64,000 nt of DNA from positions 62,001 to 126,000 of the forward strand of contig NZ_JAHWYN010000012.1 of the NCBI RefSeq assembly GCF_019351435.1, given 5' to 3'. This document shows, in pieces, positions 53,191-62,767 of this stretch. This stretch comes from Flavobacterium taihuense (GTDB lineage Bacteria; Bacteroidota; Bacteroidia; Flavobacteriales; Flavobacteriaceae). Each line of letters starts with the position of its first letter. Within the stretch, counting starts at the first letter, position 1. A program made the translations under genes and the position numbers. The notes below the pieces were generated by a model. That model saw only the letters and a program-made list of their open reading frames with translations, ran no database searches and was not told the DNA's origin.

Positions 53191-53772
53191 ATGGCAAGAT
53201 TAAAAGAATTCAATGAAGAAGATGCTTTGGATAAAGCAATAGAAATTTTTTGGAACAAAGGATACAATGGTACATCCGCACAAGATTTAGTAACGCATTT
53301 AGGGCTAAGCCGATCTAGTCTTTACGACACTTTTGGTGATAAGCATTCCTTATTCATTAAGGCGTTGCAACGTTATCAAAAGAAATCATATGACGATGTA
53401 AGCAGTGTTTTGCAGAAATCCACAAATATCAAAGAAACGATTAAAGAAATGTTTGCACAGGCAATCATTGAAAGTTTTGAAGATAAAATTACAAAAGGTT
53501 GTTTTATGGTCAACAGCACCGTCGAATTGGCGCTTCATGATACTGAAATAGCAAAAGTAGTTAATGATAATAGGCAAAAGATGGAAGAAGTTTTTTTTCT
53601 GGCGGTTAAAAGAGGACAGGAATTAAATCAAATTTCATCATCAACAGATCCAAGATTATTAGCACGTTTTATATTTAATAATTATTCAGGCATAAGAGTT
53701 TTAGCGCGTTCAACAGGAACTCCAAAGCAAGTTTTTGATGATGTATTGAAGGTTCTGTTATCCATTTTATAA
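53191..53772 (+). CDS. TetR family repressor of the hydrolase cluster
   Basis: 193 residues. HTH: EIFWNKGYNGTSAQDLVTHLGLSRSSLYDTFGDKHSLF. The C-terminal ligand domain is a helical bundle. Its own promoter and that of the hydrolase/SDR unit share the same palindrome, so it probably represses both. Close relative of the TetR at 35,345, whose sites have the same GGAAY-N-A-N-CGTTYC architecture. Confidence 0.9.
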   Translation: MARLKEFNEEDALDKAIEIFWNKGYNGTSAQDLVTHLGLSRSSLYDTFGDKHSLFIKALQRYQKKSYDDVSSVLQKSTNIKETIKEMFAQAIIESFEDKITKGCFMVNSTVELALHDTEIAKVVNDNRQKMEEVFFLAVKRGQELNQISSSTDPRLLARFIFNNYSGIRVLARSTGTPKQVFDDVLKVLLSIL

Positions 53773-53800
53773 TATTTTAGACATTCTAATCTGCAAAGTA

Positions 53801-53837
53801 AACCATCCATAAAAAAATGGGTGGTTTTTTTATGCAT
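53801..53837 (+). terminator. Terminator of the tetR gene
   Basis: AACCATCCAT (53801-53810) pairs with ATGGGTGGTT (from 53818), then a T tract. Confidence 0.85.
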
Positions 53838-54047
53838 TGAGTTAAAACAAACCTTTATGCAATAAAATTGTTCAAGGTGTAAAAGAAAATTTTCTTTAGC
53901 GTTATATCGCAATTGTTTTATTAGGGATAGCGAAATATCGTTGTTTTTTTATTTGAAAATAACAGATAAGGCCCTTGATTATAAGGGATTTGTAATAAAG
54001 GCATAATTATGGCTTATAAGTCTTTATAGCAATTCTATAACTTAATC

Positions 54048-54839
54048 ATGGAAACTGAAAATTCAAAATCAATTCTTTTTATAACTGGAGCTTTTGTAAG
54101 TAATGAATCTTGGAATGAGTGGAGGGATTTTTATGAAAATAGAGGTTTTAAAACTATTGCCCCCGCTTGGCCTTTTAAAGATGCACCTCCAGCAATACTG
54201 CGTAAACGTCATCCAGATTCGCAAGTGGCATCAATTAGGTTAGAGCAACTAATAGCACATTTTGAAGAAATTGCAAGATCATTTTCAGAAAAACCAATTA
54301 TTATTGGCCATTCAATAGGAGGACTGATTGGACAAATTTTAAATCAAAAAGGATTGGCATCAGCAGTTATTGCGATTCATTCTGTACCACCACAAGGTAT
54401 TTTAACTTTCAAATTATCATTTTTAAAAGCAGGCTGGGGACCACTTGGTTTTTTTACGCCGGCAAATAAAACATTTTTAATCAGTTTCCCGCAATGGCAA
54501 TATGCATTTACTAATGGAATGCCAGTGGAATTACAAGAAAATGGTTATCTAAAATTGGCAATTCCTGAATCAAAACTTGTTGTTCGGGATACAGTCACTT
54601 CGGTGGCAAAAGTAGATTTTAGTAAGCCTCATCATCCTTTATTATTTATTGCGGGTGATATGGATCATACGATCCCGCATCAATTGAATTATGATAATTA
54701 TAAAAAATACACCGATAAAAATTCGGTCACTGAATATAAAGTTTTTCCTGGTAGAAATCACTTTGTATTAGGTCAGCCCGGTTGGCAAGAAATTGCAATT
54801 TATATTTTAGAGTGGCTTCAAAAACATAAGAACGAATAG
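54048..54839 (+). CDS. Alpha/beta hydrolase, serine type
   Basis: 263 residues, cytosolic. GHSIGG gives nucleophile Ser89; GDMDHT supplies the Asp and GRNHFVLGQPGW the His. The same family as the hydrolase at 62,768, which has the same ends. No signal peptide. Function unknown; likely a small-molecule esterase or lactonase. Confidence 0.85.
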   Translation: METENSKSILFITGAFVSNESWNEWRDFYENRGFKTIAPAWPFKDAPPAILRKRHPDSQVASIRLEQLIAHFEEIARSFSEKPIIIGHSIGGLIGQILNQKGLASAVIAIHSVPPQGILTFKLSFLKAGWGPLGFFTPANKTFLISFPQWQYAFTNGMPVELQENGYLKLAIPESKLVVRDTVTSVAKVDFSKPHHPLLFIAGDMDHTIPHQLNYDNYKKYTDKNSVTEYKVFPGRNHFVLGQPGWQEIAIYILEWLQKHKNE

Positions 54840-54958
54840 TAACAGCATTTAAATTTAAAATTATGAAATCGCCATTGAGAAGAAGTTTGCGTAAGCAAAC
54901 ACCTATAAGTAAAAAGGCGATACCATACTTATACTTTAACCAATTAAATTTTGCAAAT

Positions 54959-55972
54959 ATGAAATCAACTATCAAACTAAATACTTGGTCAAAAACAGCA
55001 AAAGTTTTTTTAGGCCTATTAATTTTCAATTTGTTTATTCTAACAGCCTGTAAAAAAAGCGAAGAACCTTCAAATGTAATTGTTCCCGAATCAAAAGAGG
55101 TACCTGAGGCATCTGATCTTAAACCTGCAGATCCACCGGGTAATTTTAAACATCAAACAGCTTTAGTCAATGGAGTTAACATTCATTATGTTATTGGTGG
55201 AAATGGAGAACCTCTTGTATTGGTTCACGGTTTTGGTCAAAACTGGTATATGTGGAATCGTTTGCTACCGGAACTTTCAAAACATTTTACGGTAATCGCA
55301 CCCGATTTGAGAGGTGTTGGCGAATCAGATAAACCTGAGTCGGGTTATGACAAAAAAACGATGGCCACAGATATTCATGAATTGGTAAAGAAATTAGGCT
55401 ACAACAACATAAATCTTGCCGGACACGACATTGGACTCATGGTGGCTTATGCTTACGCAGCCCAATATGGAAACGAAGTTAAAAAACTGGCTTTGATGGA
55501 TGCTTTGCTTCCGGGCATAGAACCAGTTTGGTCGCAGGTTTCGGCTTCGGCTTGGTGGTTTGGATTTTTTGCTTGGCCTACAGCTGGAGACATTGTTGCC
55601 GGTAAGGAAAAGGAATTCTTAACCAATTTTTGGCCAATGGTTGGACACGTGAAAGATCCTTTCACTCCCGAAGAAACAGCCGAATTTGTTAGAGCTTATG
55701 CGGTTAAAGATGGTGCGAAGTCAAGCTTTAAATGGTTTGGAAACTTTCCTCAGGACGGAAAAGACAATTTGGTATTTGCAAAATCAAAACTCAAAATGCC
55801 TCTGCTTGCAATGGGTGGAGAATTTTTTGCGGCAGCGTTCCTTAAAGAGCATTCTAAACTTGTGGCAGTAAATGTATCCGAATCCAAAATTGCAGGTTCA
55901 GGACATTGGTTGGTTCAAGAAAATACGGCTCAGGTTCAAAAAGATCTATTGGCTTTTTTTACGGCAAAATAA
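54959..55972 (+). CDS. Lipoprotein alpha/beta hydrolase with Asp nucleophile
   Basis: 337 residues from ATG 54959; the ATG at 54863 would add an unrelated basic segment. Lipobox FILTAC. GHDIGLMVAYAYAAQYG carries the Asp nucleophile and SGHWLVQEN the His. The core is almost identical to the secreted paralogue at 51,392 (for example HGFGQNWYMWNRLLPELSKH). A duplicated gene with a membrane anchor instead of a free signal peptide. Confidence 0.85.
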   Translation: MKSTIKLNTWSKTAKVFLGLLIFNLFILTACKKSEEPSNVIVPESKEVPEASDLKPADPPGNFKHQTALVNGVNIHYVIGGNGEPLVLVHGFGQNWYMWNRLLPELSKHFTVIAPDLRGVGESDKPESGYDKKTMATDIHELVKKLGYNNINLAGHDIGLMVAYAYAAQYGNEVKKLALMDALLPGIEPVWSQVSASAWWFGFFAWPTAGDIVAGKEKEFLTNFWPMVGHVKDPFTPEETAEFVRAYAVKDGAKSSFKWFGNFPQDGKDNLVFAKSKLKMPLLAMGGEFFAAAFLKEHSKLVAVNVSESKIAGSGHWLVQENTAQVQKDLLAFFTAK

Positions 55973-56014
55973 GGTATTCAAAATAAAATAAACAGAATAT
56001 TAAATTCGAACAAG

Positions 56015-57778
56015 ATGAAACGAATATTTTTAATACCGCTATTTTTCTCTTGCCTGTTGATGCAGTCTCAGGAAAAAGCTGATTTGATTATTTATAATGG
56101 AAAAATCGCCACGATTGAAAAATCGGGTGAATTTGTTCAGGCTGTTGCGGTAAAAGGAGGAATGATTTTGGATACCGGAACTTCAAAAAGCATTTTAGAT
56201 AGCTATAAAACTGCAACAACTGAAGTTATTGACGCAAAGGGCAAAACAGTTATTCCAGGATTAAATGACAGTCACATACACGTAATCCGCGAAGGGCTTA
56301 ATTACAATGCTGAATTGCGTTGGGATGGCGTTAAAACTCTAAAAAGAGCTATGGAAATGCTCAAGGAACAGGCTGCGCGGACACCTCCCGGAGTTTGGAT
56401 TAAAGTCATAGGAGGTTGGAATGAATATGGTTTTGAAGAAAAAAGACAGCCCACGATTGATGAAATAAATGCCGCTGTTCCTGACAAACCAGTTTTCATA
56501 ACCTATTTGTATGGGAAAGCTTTTTTGAACAAAAAAGGAATTGAAGTTTTGGGTTATACCAAAGACACACATTACGAAGGCAGTGTTTTGGAGCAAGACA
56601 AGAATGGAAATCTGACCGGTTTAATGTTTGCCAAAGAAACACCAAAAGCCATTTATACCACATTGGGCTTGACCACAAAATTATCTCCTGAAGAACGAAT
56701 CAACAGTTCGCTTCAGTTCAATCGGGAGCTGAATCGGTTTGGTTTGACATCTGTGGTTGATGCTGCAGGAGGAGGTCAAAATTTCCCTGCCGATTATGGA
56801 ACTTCAATGGAATTGGCGAAGCAAGGCAAATTGAATCTTCGAATTTCCTATTATTTATTTGCACAGCAAAAAGGGAAAGAACTTCAGGATTATGAAAAAT
56901 GGGTAACCGAAACTTTGGTAAACAAAAATGACAATCTTTTGGTTGCAAATGGTTATACCGAAGAAGGAGCTGGAGAAAATATTGTAGCTTCTGCGGCAGA
57001 TTTTGAAAATTTCCTTGAGCCAAGAATTGTTCTTTCGGATCAAATGGAAGGGGATCTCGAACCGATAATTCGTTTGCTTGTCAAAAATAGATGGCCTTTT
57101 AGATTGCACGCCACTTACGGAGAATCTATTGATAGAATGCTGAACGTTTTTGAGAAAGTAAACAAAGAGATTCCGTTTAATGGCTTGCGCTGGTTTTTTG
57201 ACCATGCTGAAACGATTACACCCCAAGAACTCGAAAGGGTTAAAAAACTCAATGGCGGAATTGCAGTACAATTCAGAATGTATTTTCAAGGGGAGTTGTA
57301 TCAAAAGATGTATGGAACTCCAAAAACGCAATTGCCTCCAATAAGGAAAATGCTCGAAATGGGAATTCCAGTTGGATTGGGAACTGACGCCACACGGATT
57401 TCAACATATAATCCTTGGATGTCGATTCATTGGGCGATTACAGGTAAAACTTTAGGTGGAATGCAATTTTGGCCAAAAGATCAGGTTCTTGACAAATTTA
57501 CAGCACTGAAATTATATACCTCGGGAAGTGCTTGGTTTTCTGGTGAAGAAAATGAAAAGGGAAAATTAATAAAAGGGATGTATGCCGATATGTCGATTTT
57601 ATCAGATGATTATTTTACGGTTTCTCCTGATAACGTTAGAAATATCGAATCGGATTTGACAATTGTAAACGGAAAAGTGGTTTATGGAGCAAGAGATTTT
57701 AAAGCTCTGGACCCTGCGATTCCTCCTGTAATTCCGGACTGGTCACCTGTTAAATATTTCGGCGGGTACCAAAAATAA
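56015..57778 (+). CDS. Secreted amidohydrolase family protein (YtcJ-like)
   Basis: 587 residues with a signal peptide (1-18). The metal site begins with GLNDSHIHV (His87, His89); FFDHAETI and GLGTDATRISTYNPW give later ligands. The layout is that of YtcJ/N-substituted formamide deformylase amidohydrolases. Probably hydrolyses an amide or lactam in the periplasm. 42 nt after the hydrolase gene, in the same operon-like run. Confidence 0.85.
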   Translation: MKRIFLIPLFFSCLLMQSQEKADLIIYNGKIATIEKSGEFVQAVAVKGGMILDTGTSKSILDSYKTATTEVIDAKGKTVIPGLNDSHIHVIREGLNYNAELRWDGVKTLKRAMEMLKEQAARTPPGVWIKVIGGWNEYGFEEKRQPTIDEINAAVPDKPVFITYLYGKAFLNKKGIEVLGYTKDTHYEGSVLEQDKNGNLTGLMFAKETPKAIYTTLGLTTKLSPEERINSSLQFNRELNRFGLTSVVDAAGGGQNFPADYGTSMELAKQGKLNLRISYYLFAQQKGKELQDYEKWVTETLVNKNDNLLVANGYTEEGAGENIVASAADFENFLEPRIVLSDQMEGDLEPIIRLLVKNRWPFRLHATYGESIDRMLNVFEKVNKEIPFNGLRWFFDHAETITPQELERVKKLNGGIAVQFRMYFQGELYQKMYGTPKTQLPPIRKMLEMGIPVGLGTDATRISTYNPWMSIHWAITGKTLGGMQFWPKDQVLDKFTALKLYTSGSAWFSGEENEKGKLIKGMYADMSILSDDYFTVSPDNVRNIESDLTIVNGKVVYGARDFKALDPAIPPVIPDWSPVKYFGGYQK

Positions 57779-57812
57779 ACATTAAGTGAAACAATCTAAT
57801 AAATTAAAAATC

Positions 57813-58829
57813 ATGAATTATCAAAAAATAATTTCAGGAATGGCGGTCGCTTTGTGTTTGTTTATAAACACTATCGGGCACGCACAATTTCCGATGCCAG
57901 ATCATGTTCCGATTTGGGATGCCAATAAAGTAACCTTAAAGCTATTCAAAATCACTGATAACGCTTATGCAGTTTTGCCTTCCACAGTCGAAAGCGAAAC
58001 AACAAAAGGAATTCCGCAGGCGACTTCCGCAGGTTTTATTGTTGGTGATAAAGGGGTTTTAGTTATCGAAACAATGCTGAGTAAAGTATTATACGATCAG
58101 CTTTATAAATTGATTAGATCGATAACCAATAAACCGATTGTATATGCAATAAACACAAGCGATCACGGCGATCATTGTTTTGGAAATTATTTGCTTCCAA
58201 AAGAAACAATCATCATTCAGAACGATTTTGCCAAAGAAAATTTGTCTAAAAACTTCGACAATATCAAGCAGTTTATGATTATGCTTTTTGGCAAAGGAAG
58301 AGGAATCGAAGAAAGTGTGTACCGAGCCGCAGACATTACAATTTCAAAAAATCAAAGCCTCAAAATCGATATGGGCAATAACAATATTGTAGAGCTTATT
58401 AATGTTGGGACCGCCCAATCACCCGCTGATCTTTTTGTTTTTTTTAAATCGCCTTCGAAAAATGTATTATGGGCAGGAAATCCATTTATAGCCGAAAGTC
58501 CTGCTATTCCGTGGTTGTTTGATGGTTACTTTTTGGAACCAGTAAATAATCTGAATACTATTTACAATATGATTTCGGATAGTGACATTGTGATTCCTGG
58601 ACACGGACGGATTACCAACAAAGTGGGGATAAAATGCACTATTGATTATGTCTCGGCTTTGAAAACTAATGTTGAAAATGCGGTCAAAAAAGGGCTTACG
58701 CTTGACGAAACCAAAGCGACTGTCACGATGAAAGAGTTCAATAAAGGATACGAACTTTTTAACTGGTTGCATTTTAATTTCAATGTTCCCAATGCGTATA
58801 AGGACATCAAACAAAACGGAAACAAATAA
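57813..58829 (+). CDS. Metallo-beta-lactamase fold protein with altered metal site
   Basis: 338 residues from ATG 57813, giving a signal peptide ending GHAQ. The fold is clear (GDKGVLVIETMLS, then TSDHGDHCFGNYLLP, and IPGHGRITNK). In the HxHxDH motif the first His is Ser116 (SDHGDH), and the following His of the GxxHT motif is also missing (GTAQSPAD). A reduced or different metal content is likely. 34 nt after the amidohydrolase gene. Confidence 0.82.
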   Translation: MNYQKIISGMAVALCLFINTIGHAQFPMPDHVPIWDANKVTLKLFKITDNAYAVLPSTVESETTKGIPQATSAGFIVGDKGVLVIETMLSKVLYDQLYKLIRSITNKPIVYAINTSDHGDHCFGNYLLPKETIIIQNDFAKENLSKNFDNIKQFMIMLFGKGRGIEESVYRAADITISKNQSLKIDMGNNNIVELINVGTAQSPADLFVFFKSPSKNVLWAGNPFIAESPAIPWLFDGYFLEPVNNLNTIYNMISDSDIVIPGHGRITNKVGIKCTIDYVSALKTNVENAVKKGLTLDETKATVTMKEFNKGYELFNWLHFNFNVPNAYKDIKQNGNK

Positions 58830-58865
58830 TCATTTGGAGAACGAGTAACGACTAAATATTCTCAT

Positions 58866-60239
58866 ATGAAAAAGATGATTCTGATACTGGTTTTATTGAT
58901 TTCATTATCCTGTTTTGGACAACAAAATCCTGGATTTAAATCACTTCGGTTTGATGAAAATTATAGTTTTTTAAAAAAGGATACTCTGCAAAATGACTGG
59001 TATAAAACAATGAAGTTTCTACCGCTGTCTTCTTCCAAAAGCACCTACATCAGTTTTGGGGGAAGTGTGAGATATCAATATTTCTATGCTAAAAATGAAA
59101 ATTGGGGAGATGGCCCTCAAGATAATGATGGGTATATATTGAGCAGGTATTTATTTCATACCGATTTTCATGCTGGCAAATATTTTAGAACATTCATACA
59201 AACGCAAAGCAGTTTGGCAGATGGAAGAATAGATCCAAGTCCAGTTGACCAGAATCCACTTGAAGTGCATCAGTTTTTTGCTGATTTTAATATTATAAAT
59301 GAAGCCAATAAAAGGTTGGTTATAAGAATGGGGAGACAAGAACTGACCTATGGTTCACAGCGTTTGGTAGCTTTGAGAGACGGACCAAATAATCGCCAGT
59401 CTTTTGATGCAATTAAAGTGATTGCTTCAAAAAATAACTATTCAGTAGATTTTTTTTACAGTCATTATGTTGTGGCTCACGATGGAATTTTTGATGATGA
59501 TTCGAATAAAAACAAGCAGTTATGGGGAAGTTATCTAGTCATCAATAAAGTTCCTTTTATCAAAAATATTGATGTCTATTATTTGGGTTACGAAAGGGCT
59601 AATGCAGTTTTTAATGACGGAGAAGGCAAGGAAAATCGACATTCAGTGGGAACCCGAATTTGGGGAAAATCAGAAAACTGGCGATACGATGGAGAAACAC
59701 TTTATCAGTTTGGGGATTTTGATTCAAAAGATATTAATGCTTGGACAGCGTCGCTTAATTTGGGCTATCGATTGAATACTGTAAAATTTCATCCTGAAAT
59801 TGGTTGCAAAGTGGAAGTGATAAGTGGAGATAGGGAAGTGGGTGATAATGGATTGGAAACGTTCAATCCGCTTTTTCCAAGAGGTTCCTATTTTGGACTG
59901 GCATCTGTAATTGGGCCTTCAAATCTTATTGATTTTCATCCTTCGCTGAACTTTGAACTCGCCAAAAATATAGAATGGGGAATCGATTATGATATGTTCT
60001 GGAGATACAGCACTAATGACGGTATTTATGCTCCAAACATTTCACTGATTTATCCTGGGGATACAACAAAGAGCAAAGAAATTGGGAGTCAACTTGAAAG
60101 CGAAATAGTGTGGCAGCCCAATCAATATCTTTATTTTCGGGTTGAAGCGACTTGGTTCAAGGCGGGGGAATATATCAAAGCTTCGGGAACTGGAAAGGAT
60201 ATTTTCTTTACAGGAATTACAATGCAGCTGAATTTTTAG
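58866..60239 (+). CDS. Alginate export-type outer membrane porin
   Basis: 457 residues with signal peptide (1-19). Sequence pattern of alternating beta strands, with YISFGGSVRYQYFY, MGRQELTYGSQRLVALRDGPNNRQSFD and a final Phe, matches the AlgE-like family (Alginate_exp). Likely a small-molecule or oligomer outer-membrane channel for the cluster. 36 nt after the previous gene. Confidence 0.8.
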   Translation: MKKMILILVLLISLSCFGQQNPGFKSLRFDENYSFLKKDTLQNDWYKTMKFLPLSSSKSTYISFGGSVRYQYFYAKNENWGDGPQDNDGYILSRYLFHTDFHAGKYFRTFIQTQSSLADGRIDPSPVDQNPLEVHQFFADFNIINEANKRLVIRMGRQELTYGSQRLVALRDGPNNRQSFDAIKVIASKNNYSVDFFYSHYVVAHDGIFDDDSNKNKQLWGSYLVINKVPFIKNIDVYYLGYERANAVFNDGEGKENRHSVGTRIWGKSENWRYDGETLYQFGDFDSKDINAWTASLNLGYRLNTVKFHPEIGCKVEVISGDREVGDNGLETFNPLFPRGSYFGLASVIGPSNLIDFHPSLNFELAKNIEWGIDYDMFWRYSTNDGIYAPNISLIYPGDTTKSKEIGSQLESEIVWQPNQYLYFRVEATWFKAGEYIKASGTGKDIFFTGITMQLNF

Positions 60240-60266
60240 GGATGATGTAAAAAAAAACATCTCCCT

Positions 60267-60378
60267 TTAGCCCCGATAGCAGTGGAAATCCTTGTAAGCC
60301 GGGGTTCGGTTTATAAGATTGCAACGGATAGCGGGACTGATGTTGAATGAAAAGCCTAATCTTTCTGCTCCAAAAATT
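60267..60378 (+). repeat. Dispersed repeat element, copy 3
   Basis: TTAGCCCCGATAGCAGTGG, AAATCCTTGTAAGCCGGGG, a stem of CTTGTAAGCCG/CGGTTTATAAG type, AGCGGGAC and CTTTCTGCTCC. Same blocks as copy 1 at 29.1 kb. It lies in the 182-bp gap of the hydrolase cluster. Confidence 0.75.
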
Positions 60379-60421
60379 TATAATCGAGAAAATTAATTAT
60401 TAACTATAAATTTTATTAATC

Positions 60422-61105
60422 ATGAAAAATTTATCACTTGCGGCAGCTCTAATTTTATCTGCCATTTCAGGATTTGCACAAAAACCTGGACCAGCTTTGT
60501 TAAACCCTACAAACCATGCATTAGTGCTAATAGATTATGAGGGACAGATGGCTTTTGCGACCGCTAACATACCCATCGATCAGTTGAGAAATAATACAGC
60601 AATAATTGCTGGGGCTTCCAAAATTTTTGATATTCCTACGGTGGTTACCACGGTGGCCGAAAAATCATTCAGTGGACCAGTTTTTCCTGAAATTCTTGAA
60701 TTGTACCCTGAATCGACCTATGTAGATCGTACGTCGATGAATACTTGGGAAGATGTGAATGCGTATAAAGCCATCGTTGGGAAAAATAAGAAAAAATTAG
60801 TTATGGGCGGATTATGGACAAGTGTTTGTATCGTCGGACCAGTATTATCTGCAATTGCCGAAGGTTTTGATGTGTATGTAATTACCGATGCCTGCGGTGA
60901 TGTGAGTAAAGAGGCGCACGATCAAGCCATAACGCGTATGGTACAGGCAGGAGCTCATCCTATGACTTCGCTTCAATATCTTTTGGAACTTCAAAGGGAC
61001 TGGGCAAGACAGGCGACTTATAAACCTGTAAATGATCTGGTGGTTAAGTATGCCGGCGGTTATGGTATAGGCGTGCAATACGCACGTCAGATGCTGAAGC
61101 ATTAA
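60422..61105 (+). CDS. Isochorismatase family hydrolase, secreted
   Basis: 227 residues with signal peptide (1-19). LVLIDYEGQ with Asp38 and GLWTSVCIV with Cys136 are the catalytic Asp and Cys of cysteine-hydrolase-type isochorismatase superfamily enzymes (nicotinamidase, N-carbamoyl hydrolases). Substrate unknown. The repeat at 60,267 separates it from the porin gene, so it may have its own promoter. Confidence 0.85.
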   Translation: MKNLSLAAALILSAISGFAQKPGPALLNPTNHALVLIDYEGQMAFATANIPIDQLRNNTAIIAGASKIFDIPTVVTTVAEKSFSGPVFPEILELYPESTYVDRTSMNTWEDVNAYKAIVGKNKKKLVMGGLWTSVCIVGPVLSAIAEGFDVYVITDACGDVSKEAHDQAITRMVQAGAHPMTSLQYLLELQRDWARQATYKPVNDLVVKYAGGYGIGVQYARQMLKH

Positions 61106-61178
61106 AATAAAGGGCACAATCGTGTTAATTTATTATAAAAACAACAAGTAGCAGAAATAGTAATTAAATATTAAAATT

Positions 61179-62060
61179 ATGAAACCAGCTAATATTTTTT
61201 TGACTGTAACAGCAGTGCAAACCGATGCTGTTAACTCTAAAACACAATTTGCAGAAACAAAAGGGAAAAAGATTGCTTATCGTTCCATTGGCAATGGCGA
61301 TACTATCATTTTTGTAAATCGCTTTCGCGGCACTTTAGACACATGGGATCCTTTATTTTTGGATAGCCTCGCCGAGAATTTTAATGTCGTTACATTTGAT
61401 TACACTGGGATTGGTTCGTCATCCGGGACTTTGCCTACCGATATTGTGGATGTCGCGACAGATGTTAAAGATTTAGCCGAATTCCTTGAATTAAAAAGCA
61501 TCACCGTTCTAGGATGGTCATATGGAGGTTTGGTCGCTCAGGTTGCCACGCTGCAATATCCTGAATTGATTACGCATTCCATATTAGTTGGGACAAATCC
61601 TCCCGGACATAATGAAATCCCTTTGGAACAGGCTTTTTTGGATTGTGCCTTGAAACCAATTAATGATTTTGATGATGAAGTGATTTTGTTTTTCGAACCC
61701 AATTCGGAGGCTAGTGTAAAAGCCGCCAAATTATCCCACGACAGGATTGCCAAAAGAATTGATGTCTCCAAAATTCCGAGCACTATGGATGTTTTTCAGC
61801 TTTATTTTGCCGGAGGGGCAGGTTTGAGAGAAGACAATTTAAAATTCAGGGATCAACTAAAAGCTACAACAACACCGATTTTGGTTATTTGTGGAGATCA
61901 CGATATTTCATTTGCTGTCGAAAACTGGTTTGCATTGCTTCGGGAGTTGCCTACTGCGCAAATAATTGTGTTTCCCCATACTGGCCACGCTCCACAACAT
62001 CAGTTTCCTGAACTTTCGGCAAAATACATTACCAATTTTATTCAGCTAACCACAAAATAA
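61179..62060 (+). CDS. Alpha/beta hydrolase, serine type
   Basis: 293 residues. GWSYGG gives nucleophile Ser114; GDHDISF supplies the Asp and TGHAPQHQF the His. No clear signal peptide, although the first 12 residues are hydrophobic. Non-haem haloperoxidase-like family. Function unknown. Confidence 0.83.
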   Translation: MKPANIFLTVTAVQTDAVNSKTQFAETKGKKIAYRSIGNGDTIIFVNRFRGTLDTWDPLFLDSLAENFNVVTFDYTGIGSSSGTLPTDIVDVATDVKDLAEFLELKSITVLGWSYGGLVAQVATLQYPELITHSILVGTNPPGHNEIPLEQAFLDCALKPINDFDDEVILFFEPNSEASVKAAKLSHDRIAKRIDVSKIPSTMDVFQLYFAGGAGLREDNLKFRDQLKATTTPILVICGDHDISFAVENWFALLRELPTAQIIVFPHTGHAPQHQFPELSAKYITNFIQLTTK

Positions 62061-62132
62061 AAGCAAGCCTCAAATTGGTATCAGCTTTTTGGCAACTGCA
62101 AATTAATTGTATAATCACTATTCTCTTTAAAA

Positions 62133-62684
62133 ATGGAAAATCAAGGAGCAACAGTTGTAATCACTCACAATGTTTTAGAGGGGAAACAGCAAGAATATGA
62201 AAATTGGCTAAATGAAATTAGTCCAATCAGTAAAAATTCAAAGGGATTTTTAGATTGGCAGGTCATTCGTCCCATTCCTAATTTGACTTATACTTTTACG
62301 GTTATTCTTCGATTTGACACTATTGAAAATCTCAAAAATTGGATAGAATCAAAAGAGAGAAAAAAACTGATTGAGAAAGCTTTGCCCTTTTTTGCCAAAG
62401 ATGACAAATACTATGTAAAAAGTGGTTTGGATTTTCTTTTCCTATCAGAAAATGAGAATATAAAAATACCGGTTCGCTGGAAACAATATTTTGTGACTTG
62501 GTCAGCAATATTCCCATTGGCAACTTTCATTCCAATGCTCATATTGCCGTTTTTAAGAAATTTTGATTTTCCTCAAAATCGCTATATCGATTCATTTTTA
62601 GTTTCAGGCATAATAGTATTCATTATGGTATATCTGTTAATGCCACCATATACTAGACTCATAAAGAAATGGCTCTACAAATAA
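62133..62684 (+). CDS. Antibiotic biosynthesis monooxygenase (ABM) domain membrane protein
   Basis: 183 residues. The first 100 form the ABM ferredoxin-like domain (VVITHNVLEGKQQEYENWL, FLDWQVIRP, RFDTIENLKNWIES). Two membrane spans follow (about 118-138 and 154-176). ABM-domain proteins bind and oxidise small aromatic molecules or act as heme or quinone modifiers; the membrane tail is found in many small ABM members. Substrate unknown. Confidence 0.82.
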   Translation: MENQGATVVITHNVLEGKQQEYENWLNEISPISKNSKGFLDWQVIRPIPNLTYTFTVILRFDTIENLKNWIESKERKKLIEKALPFFAKDDKYYVKSGLDFLFLSENENIKIPVRWKQYFVTWSAIFPLATFIPMLILPFLRNFDFPQNRYIDSFLVSGIIVFIMVYLLMPPYTRLIKKWLYK

Positions 62685-62767
62685 TAATTTGAATTGATGA
62701 AAGGTAGCTTTAAAACAAGGGATATATACTTTATAAACGACTGTTAATCATTAAAATATTAAACATT

